The translations under genes and the position numbers were made by a program. A stretch of DNA of 64,000 nucleotides, taken from the NCBI GenBank assembly GCA_014549065.1, contig JACDOX010000015.1, forward strand, positions 620,001-684,000, in the 5' to 3' direction. Each line of letters opens with the position of its first letter. Position 1 is the stretch's first letter. This DNA is from Cardinalis cardinalis. Lineage: Eukaryota > Chordata > Aves > Passeriformes > Cardinalidae. This document shows positions 28,521-39,600 of the stretch, piece after piece. The notes under the pieces are model-generated. The model made no database searches. It had not been told where the DNA came from and saw only the letters and a program-made list of their open reading frames with translations.

Positions 28521-31090
28521 CAGTATCAGGAAGGAAACTTCAGCTTGGAAATTAAATATTTTAATGACTACAATTCCTGCAGTCCCCTTTTCAATTTGGA
28601 AGACTAAATGCCAGCAGCTAGTTAGCTGAATGGTTGCTGANATATAAGAGCATTTTAGATGACTTCAAATAATTTTGGGGAAAAGAGGATCACTGAACAA
28701 AACTGTCAGAGAATGAAAAAATAAAAGTCACATAGAGAAGATTCCTACAACGTTGCTAGTTCCCAGAAATTACAGTATTTATATGCCGATATACATACAG
28801 TATCAGTTCAACAATGAGTTTAATCTCTAGTTACATTTTTCCCAATTATGTGCCTCAGAAGNTTTAATTTTAAACATTAAAATTACATAAAGTTCAAAAA
28901 TTCTATTAATAACCATACTAAAATAATATTTTACTCACAATATAGCATTGTTATAACAAATTATTTAGAAAAATCAAGCGGAGTGGGAATGTGATTCAAA
29001 TTTTTAGAGCTCACCTTTTCCAAGAAAGAGTTCATTCATGACATCTAGTGGGTAAAGTAAGTATTACTTTTAACTTACAGAATGCAAACGCGACCAAAAA
29101 AAATGCAGCAACAATTTACTAAAAATTCAGTTGCTTGACGGCAGTTGATGATGCTAAGCAATTGCCATTTCTACTGAAAAAACTATGTTAGAGGATGTAG
29201 TGCTGTCCCAATGCTTCTTCAGTTGAAGAACAGTTTCACCTTAAGAAATAATGAATGCACACTATTCCCTGTGTCTTGCAAAAGCAATTGAAAGGACTCT
29301 CCTCGCCAGGGCTGTTCTTAATCAATTCCAAAAAATCAGAAGGGCTGTTCCTATAGCCTAGGATTTTGTGAATTTTGACAACAAAGCAATACGCACAATA
29401 ACATTCTCAAGAACAATCAACTTTTAGGATTTTGCAACATCTGCATTTGGTTCCTCTCTGGTGCACAGAGAAAGCTGTGTTTCTCAGAACCAGATTAAAA
29501 ACCACACACATGTTGAAAGGAACACACTCAGGACCTAGTCATTGGCAAAAACAAAACATGTGGCTGTGCTACAAACCTTACCTAATGCACACTAGCAGAA
29601 GCCACAAAAAGAGAAGTATCTGCCTCCTCAGGGACCTTTTAGGGATCTTCACTACGAGCAGTAATTGGGCAAAGGGCAACAGTTGCTGGAATTGGGCACA
29701 CTTAAGGAGCCAGCAAAACCACTAGATGACAGAACCAGCCCTAGAACAAAGGTTTCTTAATTAATTTTTGTGCAGCTGCACAGACCAAATGGTCACAGTA
29801 GTGCCTAAAGCCACAGCAGGTGTGACTTGGCACCTTTTCAGAAAGAAATAACTAAACCTGCATCTCCTGTTTCCCAGATGTCCTCTACTTGTATTCTCTT
29901 TCCAAGGAGATGCCATCAGTGACTCATGCACAAAGCCTGCTCTTGTTTAAATGCCTTAAGCATGTTTTGAGTACTCCTGCTGGAAGAAACATCCAGAGAA
30001 TTTGACAGAACACTTAATTTTATATGGTAAAAATAGCTAGGAGAAGATAGATAAGGAAGAAGCTGAGCATTTTGAGATTCATAATTCAGCAGTTAGGACT
30101 CACGTTAGAAGCCTTAAGCATTTTCAGATCTGGCCACAGTTCATTGAGAAAATGTTTACCCACAGCTGAAATGCATCAGAAATTACTACTTTCATAGTTT
30201 ACCAAAATATATTTTTTTGTGGGTTTTACTCTAAAATATCATAGACACAATTTTGTTTATGATCTTGTCAAGACAGTTTTTGTAATATACGTGTTTAATT
30301 TAAAAATAATAACAATTAGTCCCAAGTGGTCATTAGGGAAGAAGATTGNTCAAGCTGGAGAAGAAAGATGATTCAGTCGTTCTATACTTTACATATATAA
30401 TACACTTTATAGTAGATTGGCCTCATTTATTGACATAGCATGAAAAAGACTCACAGACACATTGTGTGTTTTCTGAAATCTTTGTGTTCTTCATACTCTT
30501 TTTTAATTCACTTATACTTACTTTGGTAAAACTATGACTTCAAAAACTAGATCAAGCCATACAAGATATCCTGTATTTTCCTCTAAGTATGGAAGCACAT
30601 TATTTCTCTCAATTAATCTCTCTATTCTTAAGATTTCTGTAGAGCTCTAGATTTACATTTGAGAAGTCATGGCTAAAAATGTCCAACTATTACCTGAAAC
30701 TAAAACCAGCTATATTTTTGAGAACACATGTTTATTACTGGGACATGTAGCAGTTTCACATCTACTGAAACCACTGAATAAAGAATTGAATGTACCACTA
30801 ATAAACACCAATAACAAGCTCAGTAAGTCACTTTTTATCTTGTACATTTATGAAATACAATACAACCTTCTAGTCATCACAGTTTTCAACAGAAAAGCCA
30901 GGGGTTTGATTATTTTCTTTTGGAATAAATACGTGCAAATTAGAAAATTACTTTTAGAATGTGTAGGTATTTCTGTTTACCACACCTACAGCAATCCACT
31001 CCAGTTGGTGTAGACCTGTCAGTACACAGTGTTCTCAACAGTGAGACATCTGTAAGTTGGATCTTCAGAACATAATGAAAAAGTATATAC
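28521..31090. other. EFCAB11 intron sequence, otherwise nothing recognised
   Basis: AT-rich sequence holding only the tentative exon 3. Short open frames at 29432-29725 and 30669-31013 (+) show no family features. Confidence 0.5.
29015..29044 (-). pseudogene. EFCAB11: Tentative EFCAB11 exon 3
   Basis: A 30-nt minus-strand segment lies between a plausible acceptor (CCCACTAG) and a good donor (AAAAG|GTGAGC). In the phase set by exon 2 it reads DVMNELFLGK, and its end phase fits exon 4. The mammalian equivalent contains a VMSSINPNTS-like stretch, so only Val-Met and general position agree. The phase fit on both sides is the main support, and chance is quite possible. Confidence 0.3.
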
Positions 31091-31187
31091 CTTTGAGGAT
31101 TTCTAGTAAAAAAGAAAAAAATAGACCTACTGTAGAGTCTTCTCTGCTTAAATAGCCTTTGGTATCTTCATTGCNCACTTCAAAAAC
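31091..31187 (-). pseudogene. EFCAB11: EFCAB11 exon 2 equivalent (first EF-hand)
   Basis: On the minus strand the acceptor TTTCTTTCTGTAG precedes 31187 and the donor CTCAAAG|GTATAT follows 31091; the exon is 97 nt and ends in phase 1. It reads VFEV, an N codon (NGC, Cys in other species), NEDTKGYLSRED, then STVGLFFSFLLEILK. The first part matches mammalian VFKACDEDHKGYLSRED almost residue for residue. Loop position 1 is Asn instead of Asp. After RED the match is weak and appears to lack three residues (Phe-Lys-Thr) of the exiting helix, although the frame stays open. A shorter exon ending at GTAG|GTCTAT is the alternative. Confidence 0.8.
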
Positions 31188-31949
31188 CTACAGAAAGAAA
31201 GTGATTTGCATTAAAAACCAATAAACCTAACCTAGGATTTTTTTATTTTGCTTAACTGCTATAGGAAAAACAAAAGGAACACTTGTTGAATCACCTCTAT
31301 TCACCTACTCTGTTCCAGTAAAACTGAAAATGGGCAAGTCCATTAAGTTTGGGATTTTTAGGTCAAAATAAAATTTTTCATACTGCTATATTTTATGTGC
31401 TTATGATGAAAAAACTTTTTGCAAACTTAGAANACATAGTACAGACTTCTGGGAAACAAATCACATGAAATTTGCTTCTGTGAGACCATATATTTTTTCT
31501 TGAAAAATGACAGATAGCTTTAATTCTCAGTTAAGTCACCAGACAGACAGGAACTATGAGGAGAAAGTACGATTAAAGTGTAGTCAGAAGCCATCAAACT
31601 TTCTGAGGTACTTGTAGAAAACAAGACAGCATTTCCAGAGTCTGTACTTAGAGAAGAGACTACACACATAGCACGGGAAACCATCCAACGTTCCTGAGAG
31701 CTTTTCCCACAGAACACCTTCAGCAAGGGTTGAAAACACAGCATCTTATCAGACAAAAGCGAAAGTTTATCCACAGAGCACTTCAGGGAAAACCGCTACA
31801 CGCAGCCCTGCAGACACGCACTGAGAGAATTACACAAACCAGATGAATTTTCAGGAAAGCTTTTCTAAGAGCAGCCTGCCCTTTTCACTGCGTGTTGACA
31901 CTTCCAGAATTTGTTAACTGCAGCCACAAGCTTACAATAAATTAGAGTA
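31188..31949. other. EFCAB11 first-intron sequence
   Basis: Sequence between exon 2 and the CpG island. No repeat or further exon was recognised. Confidence 0.5.
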
Positions 31950-32299
31950 ACGAGAACCGAGCGCTCAGTTCATCGCAGCAGCCGAAGCGCGCTTTGATGC
32001 GGGCCGCGCTCCGCCTTTGATCAATGTTACACCTGCTTTCCTCCTCTCCTTGCCGAAGCCCTCACGCAGTTACCTCATTAGCGGGCACTTCACACATAGC
32101 AATTAACACCGCGGCGAACGAGCCATTATGCAAATTCCACACCTGCCCATAACTAATATTAAGGTCCAATGAAAGCTCGTTAGAATAACTCAGTTCACCG
32201 AGACGCGCCGGCTTTGCCAGCGTAGCCCCCGGAGCTGCCCCGGATCCGCGGGGCCCCCTCACGGCGGCCGCGCACCTTCGGCTCGGGGGCGGGGCCGCG

Positions 32300-32381
32300 C
32301 CGGAGGGGGCGGCCCGAGCCTGGGCCCGCTCTCGCTCCCCAGCGCGGGCGCTGCCGGGCTGGCGGCGGGCAGGGCGGGTCG
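32300..32381 (+). other. TDP1: Probable TDP1 5' untranslated first exon (3' border only)
   Basis: The first coding exon of TDP1 opens with an acceptor four bases before its ATG, so an upstream noncoding exon is required. Inside the CpG island the best donor is GTCG|GTGAGTGAG, ending an exon at 32381. A second usable donor, CTGG|GTGAGTG, would end it at 32423. The two donors lie in a local tandem duplication of period 38. The transcription start cannot be seen; the left border given is nominal. Confidence 0.4.
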
Positions 32382-32419
32382 GTGAGTGAGTGAGTGCTGG
32401 CGGCGGGCAGGGCGGGTCG
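32359..32419. repeat. Tandem duplication (23-bp identical units, period 38) with splice donors
   Basis: A 23-bp GC-rich unit ending GGGCGGGTCG is at 32359-32381 and again at 32397-32419. A GTGAGTG-type sequence follows both copies closely. A third, degraded trace follows to about 32445. The arrangement gives at least two alternative donors for a TDP1 untranslated exon. Confidence 0.85.
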
Positions 32420-33078
32420 CTGGGTGAGTGTTGGTGGCGGGCTGCAGGCCCCGAGTGGCTGCCGGGGCTCTTTGGTGCCGTGGCCCGCGCGGCGCCTCCC
32501 CCGGCCGCGGCCGCTGCTTTCACTATGGGGCGATGGCGGGAGCCGCGGCCTCCCGGCCCTCGGCGCTGTGGGGCTGGCGGCGGCCGGGTTCTGCCGCCGG
32601 GGTTTAGGGGGGAGGCGCGGCGGAAGCGCTCGCCGGGGGCACCGCTGTGACGGAGGAAGGCCGCGGTCCCGGGGTGTTCCCGTGGGGGCTGCTGGAAAGC
32701 GNCGCCCCGGCTGGGCCCGGGCCCCTGAATCCTCTCCTCAGGGCGCGCTGGGTCGCTCAGCCATGGGGCAATATCTGTGTTGTGCAATTCACACCTCTGA
32801 TTTTTAGAATGCTTTCCTAGAGGTGCCTCTATCTTAGCCTATTTTCCATGTGCAGGTTTTCACATTTGCTCCTTCCCATTTGATGGTTGCCCCCATTGCA
32901 CGTGTTTCTTTGTTTCCCGGTCACCGAAATAAGCCTTGTACGCTGTGAAATTTCCCGGAGCTTCTGCCAAATACCAAAGCACAGTTCTTTAGTGATAAAC
33001 AAATGGGAGCTAGGAAGGGAGACAGACTTGACCATAACAAAAATGTTCAGTTTTTGTTTGGTGTTTTTCCGTTCCTAG

Positions 33079-33629
33079 GAACATGCTTCAGGAGGGCGCA
33101 CACGGTAAATGGACAGTATCTAGCAGTGATGAAAGTGCTGAGGAAAATTCGGACANTGAAAAACCATGTACATCTTCACTATCGGATGCTGCGTGTGGGA
33201 GAACTAGTGAACCACAATATNCATGCTCTGAAGCTAGGAAGGCTGCTCACAAGAGAAAAGCTTCTCCCGTGAAGTTCACTGGTACAAGTCTTTCTGCAGA
33301 AGCACCGTCAGCAGTAAAACAGAGACCAAGCCAAGAAGGCTCAGGTTGGTGTCTTTCTAGTAGTGATGAAGAGCCTGAAGATCAGCAAAAGCATGTCCAC
33401 AAAGAAACAGTGAAAGAAGAGAAACACGATGTGTCTAAAGAGCATCCTTTGAATCTTTGCAAAGATGGCAAACTCTCAGAGAATCTGAAAGAAGAGGAGT
33501 ATGATGTAACACCCAGTGAAGCCCAGGATATCTGGGATTTGGTGACTGGAGGCAATCCTTTCAGGTTTTTTCTTACTAAAGTCAGTGGAATTGAACAGAG
33601 CTATAATTCCGGAGCCCTGCACATAAAAG
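33079..33629 (+). CDS. TDP1: TDP1 coding exon 1 (start codon, N-terminal regulatory region)
   Basis: The acceptor is TTCCTAG before 33079 and the ATG is at 33083. The donor is AAAAG|GTGAAC at 33629, phase 1. It encodes about 182 residues: the divergent N-terminal tail and the start of the catalytic domain (YNSGALHIK). The tail keeps SSSDES, the basic AHKRK stretch followed by SPVKF, and a conserved SQ site (PSQEG, then GWCLSSSDEE). The SQ lines up with the human Ser81 ATM/DNA-PK phosphosite. The rest of the tail is poorly conserved, as expected for this disordered region. N bases fall in two codons. The ATG context and the match to the family N terminus (QEG..GxWT.SSSDES) support this start. 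Confidence 0.97.
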
Positions 33630-36600
33630 GTGAACAAGTGGCTTCTACTACAAGAAGGCTTTTAGGAGANAGCAAGGGAATGCTTATTTTTAGTTTGTGG
33701 GTCTTTTTAAATGCAACTATTTTTGGTGTTGCTGAGGTTTCATATTCTAAATGTGCAGGTTTGTAGAAATTAGTTCTGTTGTCTGAACTTTTCTCTTTTA
33801 GAAGTATACTGTATAAAACATCTGCTGATACTTTGTTGCAACTGGAGTTAGGCTGCATAAATCTATTGTGTATTTAGCCAAGGCAAGTCATGATGCTTAT
33901 TGCTGCTTTCCCTGTGAGCTAGTCTGGGGAAAACTACCTGTGGCACTCAAAGGAGTGCTTTACTTGGGTGCATAACTCTGAGTAGTTGTTTGCACTTGCC
34001 TTTGTGCTGCTGAGTGGTTTGGACCTAGTAATTNACTATTACTAGATGAAGTACTTCTGAAGTTCTGTGTCTGGGGTTCATGGATCTGTTTAAATTCAGC
34101 TGGGAGAGAGCTGTCCATCAGTCAAGATGGAGTGGAGTCTTTGGTGTACAATACTGATGCTTCAGGAATGCTCTGTTAGTTGTCCTTTGATGTAGGGCGG
34201 AAGAGCTTTCTGCACCTGTAAACATCCCTGTAGTTAGAAATAAAATCTTACACATCACAAGACAGAATCAGAAACAAGTGTTAATAAGAGAATTGTGTAC
34301 AGTTTCCTATGTTACTGTGATTGAACTGTGGNTAGACATATCCCACAATCAGTCTGCAACAGATAAATAAGCAGATTAATAAGCCCTTATTGCTGCTACT
34401 CTGCCGTAGTTCTTCAAGCCCACTTGATAGGGGANAGAGTAATTTATTGTCCCTTTCTCAATATGATGTTGGACTTTTTCCTAATCAGTTTTTAAAACTT
34501 GTTTTCTATTTTGAGAAGATTATTAATTTTTGTAAGCATATGATCCTAAATGATTCCCAGGAGAGTGAATGGCTTGAAATACTTGGAACAGTAAACTTGT
34601 GAATGCCTCTGTTACACCAGGTCTATGAACNTTCTGGCCCTTGTGCCGTGGTAGTTATCAAGCTGTTCAAGATGCTATATGTTTACTTGAAGTCTTTTTT
34701 ATTTAATTATGCTTTAATATTTTTAATAGATATTTTGTCTCCTCTTTTTGGAACTCTCATATCTTCTGCCCAGGTGAGTTTCCTATTTGTCAAACTGATT
34801 TCTCTTGCTTGTTTCACTTCATTGATCTTAAACTTGATAATCTGTGCTTGTGCCATGTAGCTGATATTAGATGTTTTCAACTGTTGAACAATCTATTGAA
34901 ATATAAACACCGTCCTATGTTCTGCTGTAGAATTCAGGAAGACTTCTTTCTGCTGTTTTTGAGGAACGTGCAACTGAGAAGTGTGTATTTATGTTCNTAT
35001 AAAGGAGGTTTTTTTTAAAGAAATAATTCCTTGCAATCTAGGAATAATATCTTTGTTATTGCCTAGAAGTTTTGCTATCATTAATGATATAANCACATGG
35101 CAAAGAGATGATGCTTGAACCTAAGCTTTTACATTATGTGCATGCGATTCTTTTTTTTCCTGGATGGTAAATTTTATGAGCACTAATGTACACTTTTGAG
35201 AAACTTAAATTCATTCTTTAATTGTTCAAGAGGAATNAAAGAAGGGATATAAAAGTCAAAAATACACCTGTTTTTAGAATATGCTGCATATGAGTTAGGT
35301 AGTAATGTGTGATGAACATAAAACTTTTTTACTGTAGTTCATTGGTATAGCTGTTTTTTTTCTTTTTAATGAGTCTGTTTTCTTTTTCTTACATACAAGT
35401 TTAACTACTGTATAGATGTGGGATGGCTTGTAAGACAGTACCCACAGGAATTCAGGTATGTTTATGTTACAAAGGTGAAAGGATGACATTTCCAGATCAT
35501 TTCTGTTCATACAAGGTCCTGTTATAAGTGAATGATAAGCACTTCTTTGCAGTTCAGATGATTGTTACTAATTTGATACGCACAGACTTACTTTTCTTTC
35601 TTCTCTTATTCCACATCTGTAGTTCTCTGATTTCTTGACTCTTTTCTAGACTGGAAGGTAGAGTTCAGGATAGCTGGTTTCTGATTCTTATTAGTTAACA
35701 CTGAGGAGGTCCCACTGTGGGCCTCAGTGAGATGGCAGTAGATTACCTGTAAGGATGGAACAAGAAGCTTTTTGCCATACAGTTCACTGAGTCAAGAGCC
35801 AGATTGTGCAGGAGAAAGGAGAGAATGTAGGAAAGGGCACAAGAAAACGGTTTGGAAAGGATCAGGATGATTTCATGGATATGATATAGTAAGTTGATGG
35901 GTATTGTCATAAAAGCAGTTNTGTTTGCTTGAAATTCTTTTCTGATAATTGCAAACTCTTGCAGATGAAATGAGCATAGTGTGCCTTTTTTTTTTTCATT
36001 TTTGCTGGAAGTGCAGTAGGACCAGAATTCAGAGTCACAGAGTGGATAAGGTTGGAAGGGACCACATTGGGTTGAGCAGCACACCATTCCTTGTGGGATC
36101 CTCCACTACATGTGTCAGAAGGCTGTCATCAGTGCTTTCAAGGAGCTTCCTGTACTGTTTATGCTTTGCTGTGTTGCTTCTCCAGCANATGTCAGGGTAG
36201 TTAGTCCCCCACGAGAGCCTGGGTCTGAGGCTGCTTGTACTGCTGCTGTAGAAGGCCTCATCCTCTTAGCCCTGCTGATCAGATGGCAGCAGCAAATGCC
36301 AACAACATTGTCACTCTTACTCATCTGCTTTTTTATCCAGACCCCTAACATCTTGATTGATATGTTCCAAGTGTTGCCTCCTNTAGAGGGCAACTCCACT
36401 ACTGCACCTACCTAAACAGCATGTAGCCCTTCGTGACAATATTCCAGTTGTGTGAGCTGCCCCACCATGTCTCTGCAATTGCATTGAGATCAAAGCCCTG
36501 TGACTGCACACAGCTCCTCAGTTCCTCCTGTTTGTTCCCTGTACTATGGTATGCAGGTGCTTTGTGGAAGTATTTGAGTGTGCCAGTATCCCAGTGGGGG

Positions 36601-39600
36601 TGTAAAGGGCTGCCCCATAGTCCTGTCTTGTAGTTAGGTATTTGGCTGCTTCTACTCTGTGCAGTTATCTCCATCCTGTCCATCATTCCCTGTAGCTGGC
36701 AGGAGAGAACNCAACTTGTGCTCCAGCTGTCCCAAGGCCTTGAGGTCCCTCTCGCTTGTCTGCAATCTTGTTGGGACTTTCTGGGTACTCCCTTGAAAAA
36801 CCCATAATAATCAGTGGGCTGAGTTTTCTTGGTGGTCCAGTCTCTTACCTGACACACACCTTCCTATGGGTTAGATCTGGTTGGCAGGACCAGAAGTTTG
36901 CTTTTAGGAAGTGAACACCAGATTACTGCCAGAATAGACCCTCTCCCTTTCCCTATCAATGTTCCACCTTCTCTGTAGGTAATAATTACTACATTGTCTT
37001 AGGTCCACATTGTGTATATTGGTGCTTTTGAGAGCTTACATTTGTCTGTTCGAGCTCTAGGGAGAGTTTCTTTCATGATCTTGTATTAAGAGTTTTTATT
37101 TTTTCTGCCTGCTTTACTCCACACTTCCTGTTTCCCTTTTTTTTTTTCTGTTACAATTTTCCAGTGTCTATTCTTTAGAGGTTCTACTGTAGTTACTGCT
37201 ATTTTGAGTTAGTTAATAAGGCATATTGATTTCAGTGCCATCTTTCTGCTGGACTGTCAGATTTAGGGACCAGATATCATAGCTACATGAAGGAATGGTT
37301 TAGGCTACTTGCTGATTCACTTGATGTTTTAATGGTAATCTCCTTTTGTTTAAGGAAGAAGCCANTGCTGATAGTTCATGGTGAGAAGAGAGAATCCAAA
37401 GCTGAACTAATTGCACAAGCACGGCCTTANGAGAATATCAGCTTTTGTCAGGTAATTAACATTTGTATCATCCTTTGGTTGAAGTTAAGCCATCTCTTAC
37501 GCTCAGAGTCCTGTTACTGATGAAAAGACACCTTATGTGGAAAGGTTTTTGTTACACTTTGAGGGATATCCATACCAGGACCATAGGAACATGGTAACAG
37601 TGATCTTGGTCAGATGTGATTATGGTAGGCTTTACTCACAAAAGTTTGTACAGAACAGCTGCCCACAGAAATGTCACAGGGCTCACAGGAGAGCTGCTCA
37701 CCTTCTCCACTAACATGTTGCATTCAGGTTCTTACAGTGGCTGAAAAAAAAGCGTTTTTGTGTAAAGCACAGAACTTAGTCCTAGTGTCACTATAATCTT
37801 AAATCTCATCAAAGAGTTATTATTTCCCAAACATGTTTTGTGCAAGAAAATGCTGATACAAATAATCTCTGTAATACTGTTAAAATTGCTGTGAGCATGC
37901 TTCCTGGCATGTGCCATTTTATCTCTGGTGTTCTGTTCATTGTTTTGCTGTCCCTGAGTGGTGAATCCATTGCCTTCATCCTGGGGGAGGATGGGGCTGT
38001 GGCAATTTGCCAGTGTTTCAGGATTTTGCCAGATGAAGTATATTAATGATCAGGGNGACACATGCTCTTTGTTAGGAGGAGAATGATCTTGGAATTTTGT
38101 TCTCTTTGAAACAGTCTGGTAATTCTGAGTTTCCTATTGAATGTGGACCCAGTATTGCAGGTGTGTCCTCACTGGTGTTCGACAGTGGGGAAGCATCCCC
38201 TCCCTTGACCTGCTGGCAGCACTCCTAATGCAGGCCAGGACCCTGTTAGTCATCTTTCATGCAAGGGCACATTGCTGGCTTCTGTTTGGTGTCCAGCAGG
38301 AGCCTTGAGTTATTTTCTGCTGACTGTTTCTGAAAATGCTGCTAGTAAAAGAGGTGCAAACTCTGGAACGGTTCCAGCATTACCATTTAAAATCTAGCTT
38401 GTGAAAAGTGCATTAGAATTATGGAGAAGGAAGATAATGTATTTTGTGATCTGTCCACTAGAGAGCAGTGAAATTAAACAAAATAAGAAGCAATGCACAA
38501 TAGCAATCTTTAATGATCAACTTTTAATTTTGTAGGCTAAACTGGATATTGCTTTTGGAACTCACCATACGTAAGTAACACCATGAAGCAGAAAGGTCTG
38601 AAGCAAAACTGGGTTTCATAGAAATTGTGGAGTCTTAAAGCTTCCATAAACATCTTCTATTTAGAGATGATAGGCTTGTTCTAGTTTAATGAGACAAATT
38701 AGCTTTTGAGTACATATGAGATGTGGAGGTTAAACAGTTGAAGTTGAACTGGTCTAAGACAGGGGTGTACTGCAGGTCCTGGCTCTTAACCATGCCTTAA
38801 TGCCAAAACTGTAATGCAAACTTGTTCAGTCATAGGCAGGACTGACATAACACTGATTTACNGATCATGTTTTTCAGTTCATATAGAGGATTTGAAAATA
38901 ACTAGTGAATTTGAGGGTCTTCTCAAGAAAAAAACTTGGATATAATAGAAGTGTCTCAAAGCAAATTTTGTAGATGGAAATCTACAGAAAAGAACAGATC
39001 TTATGTTTTAGCAAAGATCATTTGAGTTCAGTTTGGGTTTCAGATCTCATTCTTTAGGATCACATGGATATGCTGCCTTTACACAGCTAATGAAAACTTG
39101 GATATGAAAATCTGAGCAATTTTTTTACGAAAGATACAGATGTGTATGTTTATCTCAGCTACTAGTTTTAAAATTCCTTTGTGCTATAGCTTAAGAGTTA
39201 GGATAAATAGCTTTTTTGCCATCACAATGGTTAGCTGCATACATACCCATTTTTAAGGTAAAAGTCAGTTAAAGAGGAAGTAACTAGGTTTTTTAATAAA
39301 TTCAGTTATAAGTAAAAGCCTTTCAGTGTTCCTTAGTTCTTTTTCTGACTGTCTGCAAAGAGNTAAGTGTCTAAAGATCTGTGCAAATATAGGAAGTGTT
39401 CTGCAGATATTCACTTTGTTGTGAGTAATTCGTTGCATGAAATGTTAAGCTGTATTCTGGAATAAAGTATATGGAGATAGTCTAATGATTGCCATGTGAG
39501 CTTGCAATGCACATGGATTGAAGTCTGAAGTGCTTGCATGATGCACAACATATTTTTGAAAATAATTACCTTGGAGCCTTTTAATGAATTGCTAATTTAT

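Larger units (their letters stand above)
23123..31187 (-). pseudogene. EFCAB11: EFCAB11, EF-hand domain-containing protein 11, partial and apparently decaying
   Basis: EFCAB11 is a small vertebrate EF-hand protein of about 163 residues and poorly known function. It is head-to-head with TDP1 in mammals. On the minus strand I find exons equivalent to 2 (31187-31091), 4 (24683-24582) and 5 (23213-23123), and a tentative exon 3 (29044-29015). Exons 2 and 5 are open and have good splice sites. Exon 4 is closed in all three frames and has lost its GT donor. The first Ca-binding loop starts with Asn instead of Asp. Neither the first coding exon (expected near the CpG island) nor the last exon was found; the latter may lie left of base 1. 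The gene may be a pseudogene, may skip exon 4, or may suffer from sequence errors. Homology rests on recalled mammalian sequences. Confidence 0.7.
31950..32800. promoter_or_regulatory. CpG island and presumed bidirectional TDP1/EFCAB11 promoter
   Basis: This is the only long GC- and CpG-rich stretch of the window. It contains several GC boxes (for example GGGGGCGGGG near 32286 and AGGGCGGG near 32371 and 32409). An AT-richer flank at 31990-32170 carries a CCAAT box (32166-32170), an octamer ATGCAAAT (32128-32135), two TCF/LEF-like CTTTGAT(G/C) sites (31992-31999 and 32015-32022) and T-box-like half sites near 32028-32034 and 32137-32144. It lies between divergent genes, with TDP1 starting to the right and EFCAB11 exon 2 about 1 kb to the left. 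The motif calls are by eye, and binding is inference. Confidence 0.8.
33630..36035 (+). other. TDP1: TDP1 introns 33.6-36.0 kb, nothing else recognised
   Basis: Intronic sequence around the small exons at 34730 and 35400. T-rich tracts precede acceptors. There is no repeat until the CR1 at 36.0 kb. Confidence 0.55.

Noticed and set aside
32062..32787. A 241-codon minus-strand open frame across the CpG island
   Set aside because: It is Pro/Ala/Arg-rich, as any frame through CpG-rich sequence tends to be. It has no domain, and its end does not match EFCAB11 exon 1.
36408..36857. A 149-codon minus-strand open frame
   Set aside because: It is CR1 ORF2 endonuclease sequence (NKQEEL...ETWW), not a host gene.
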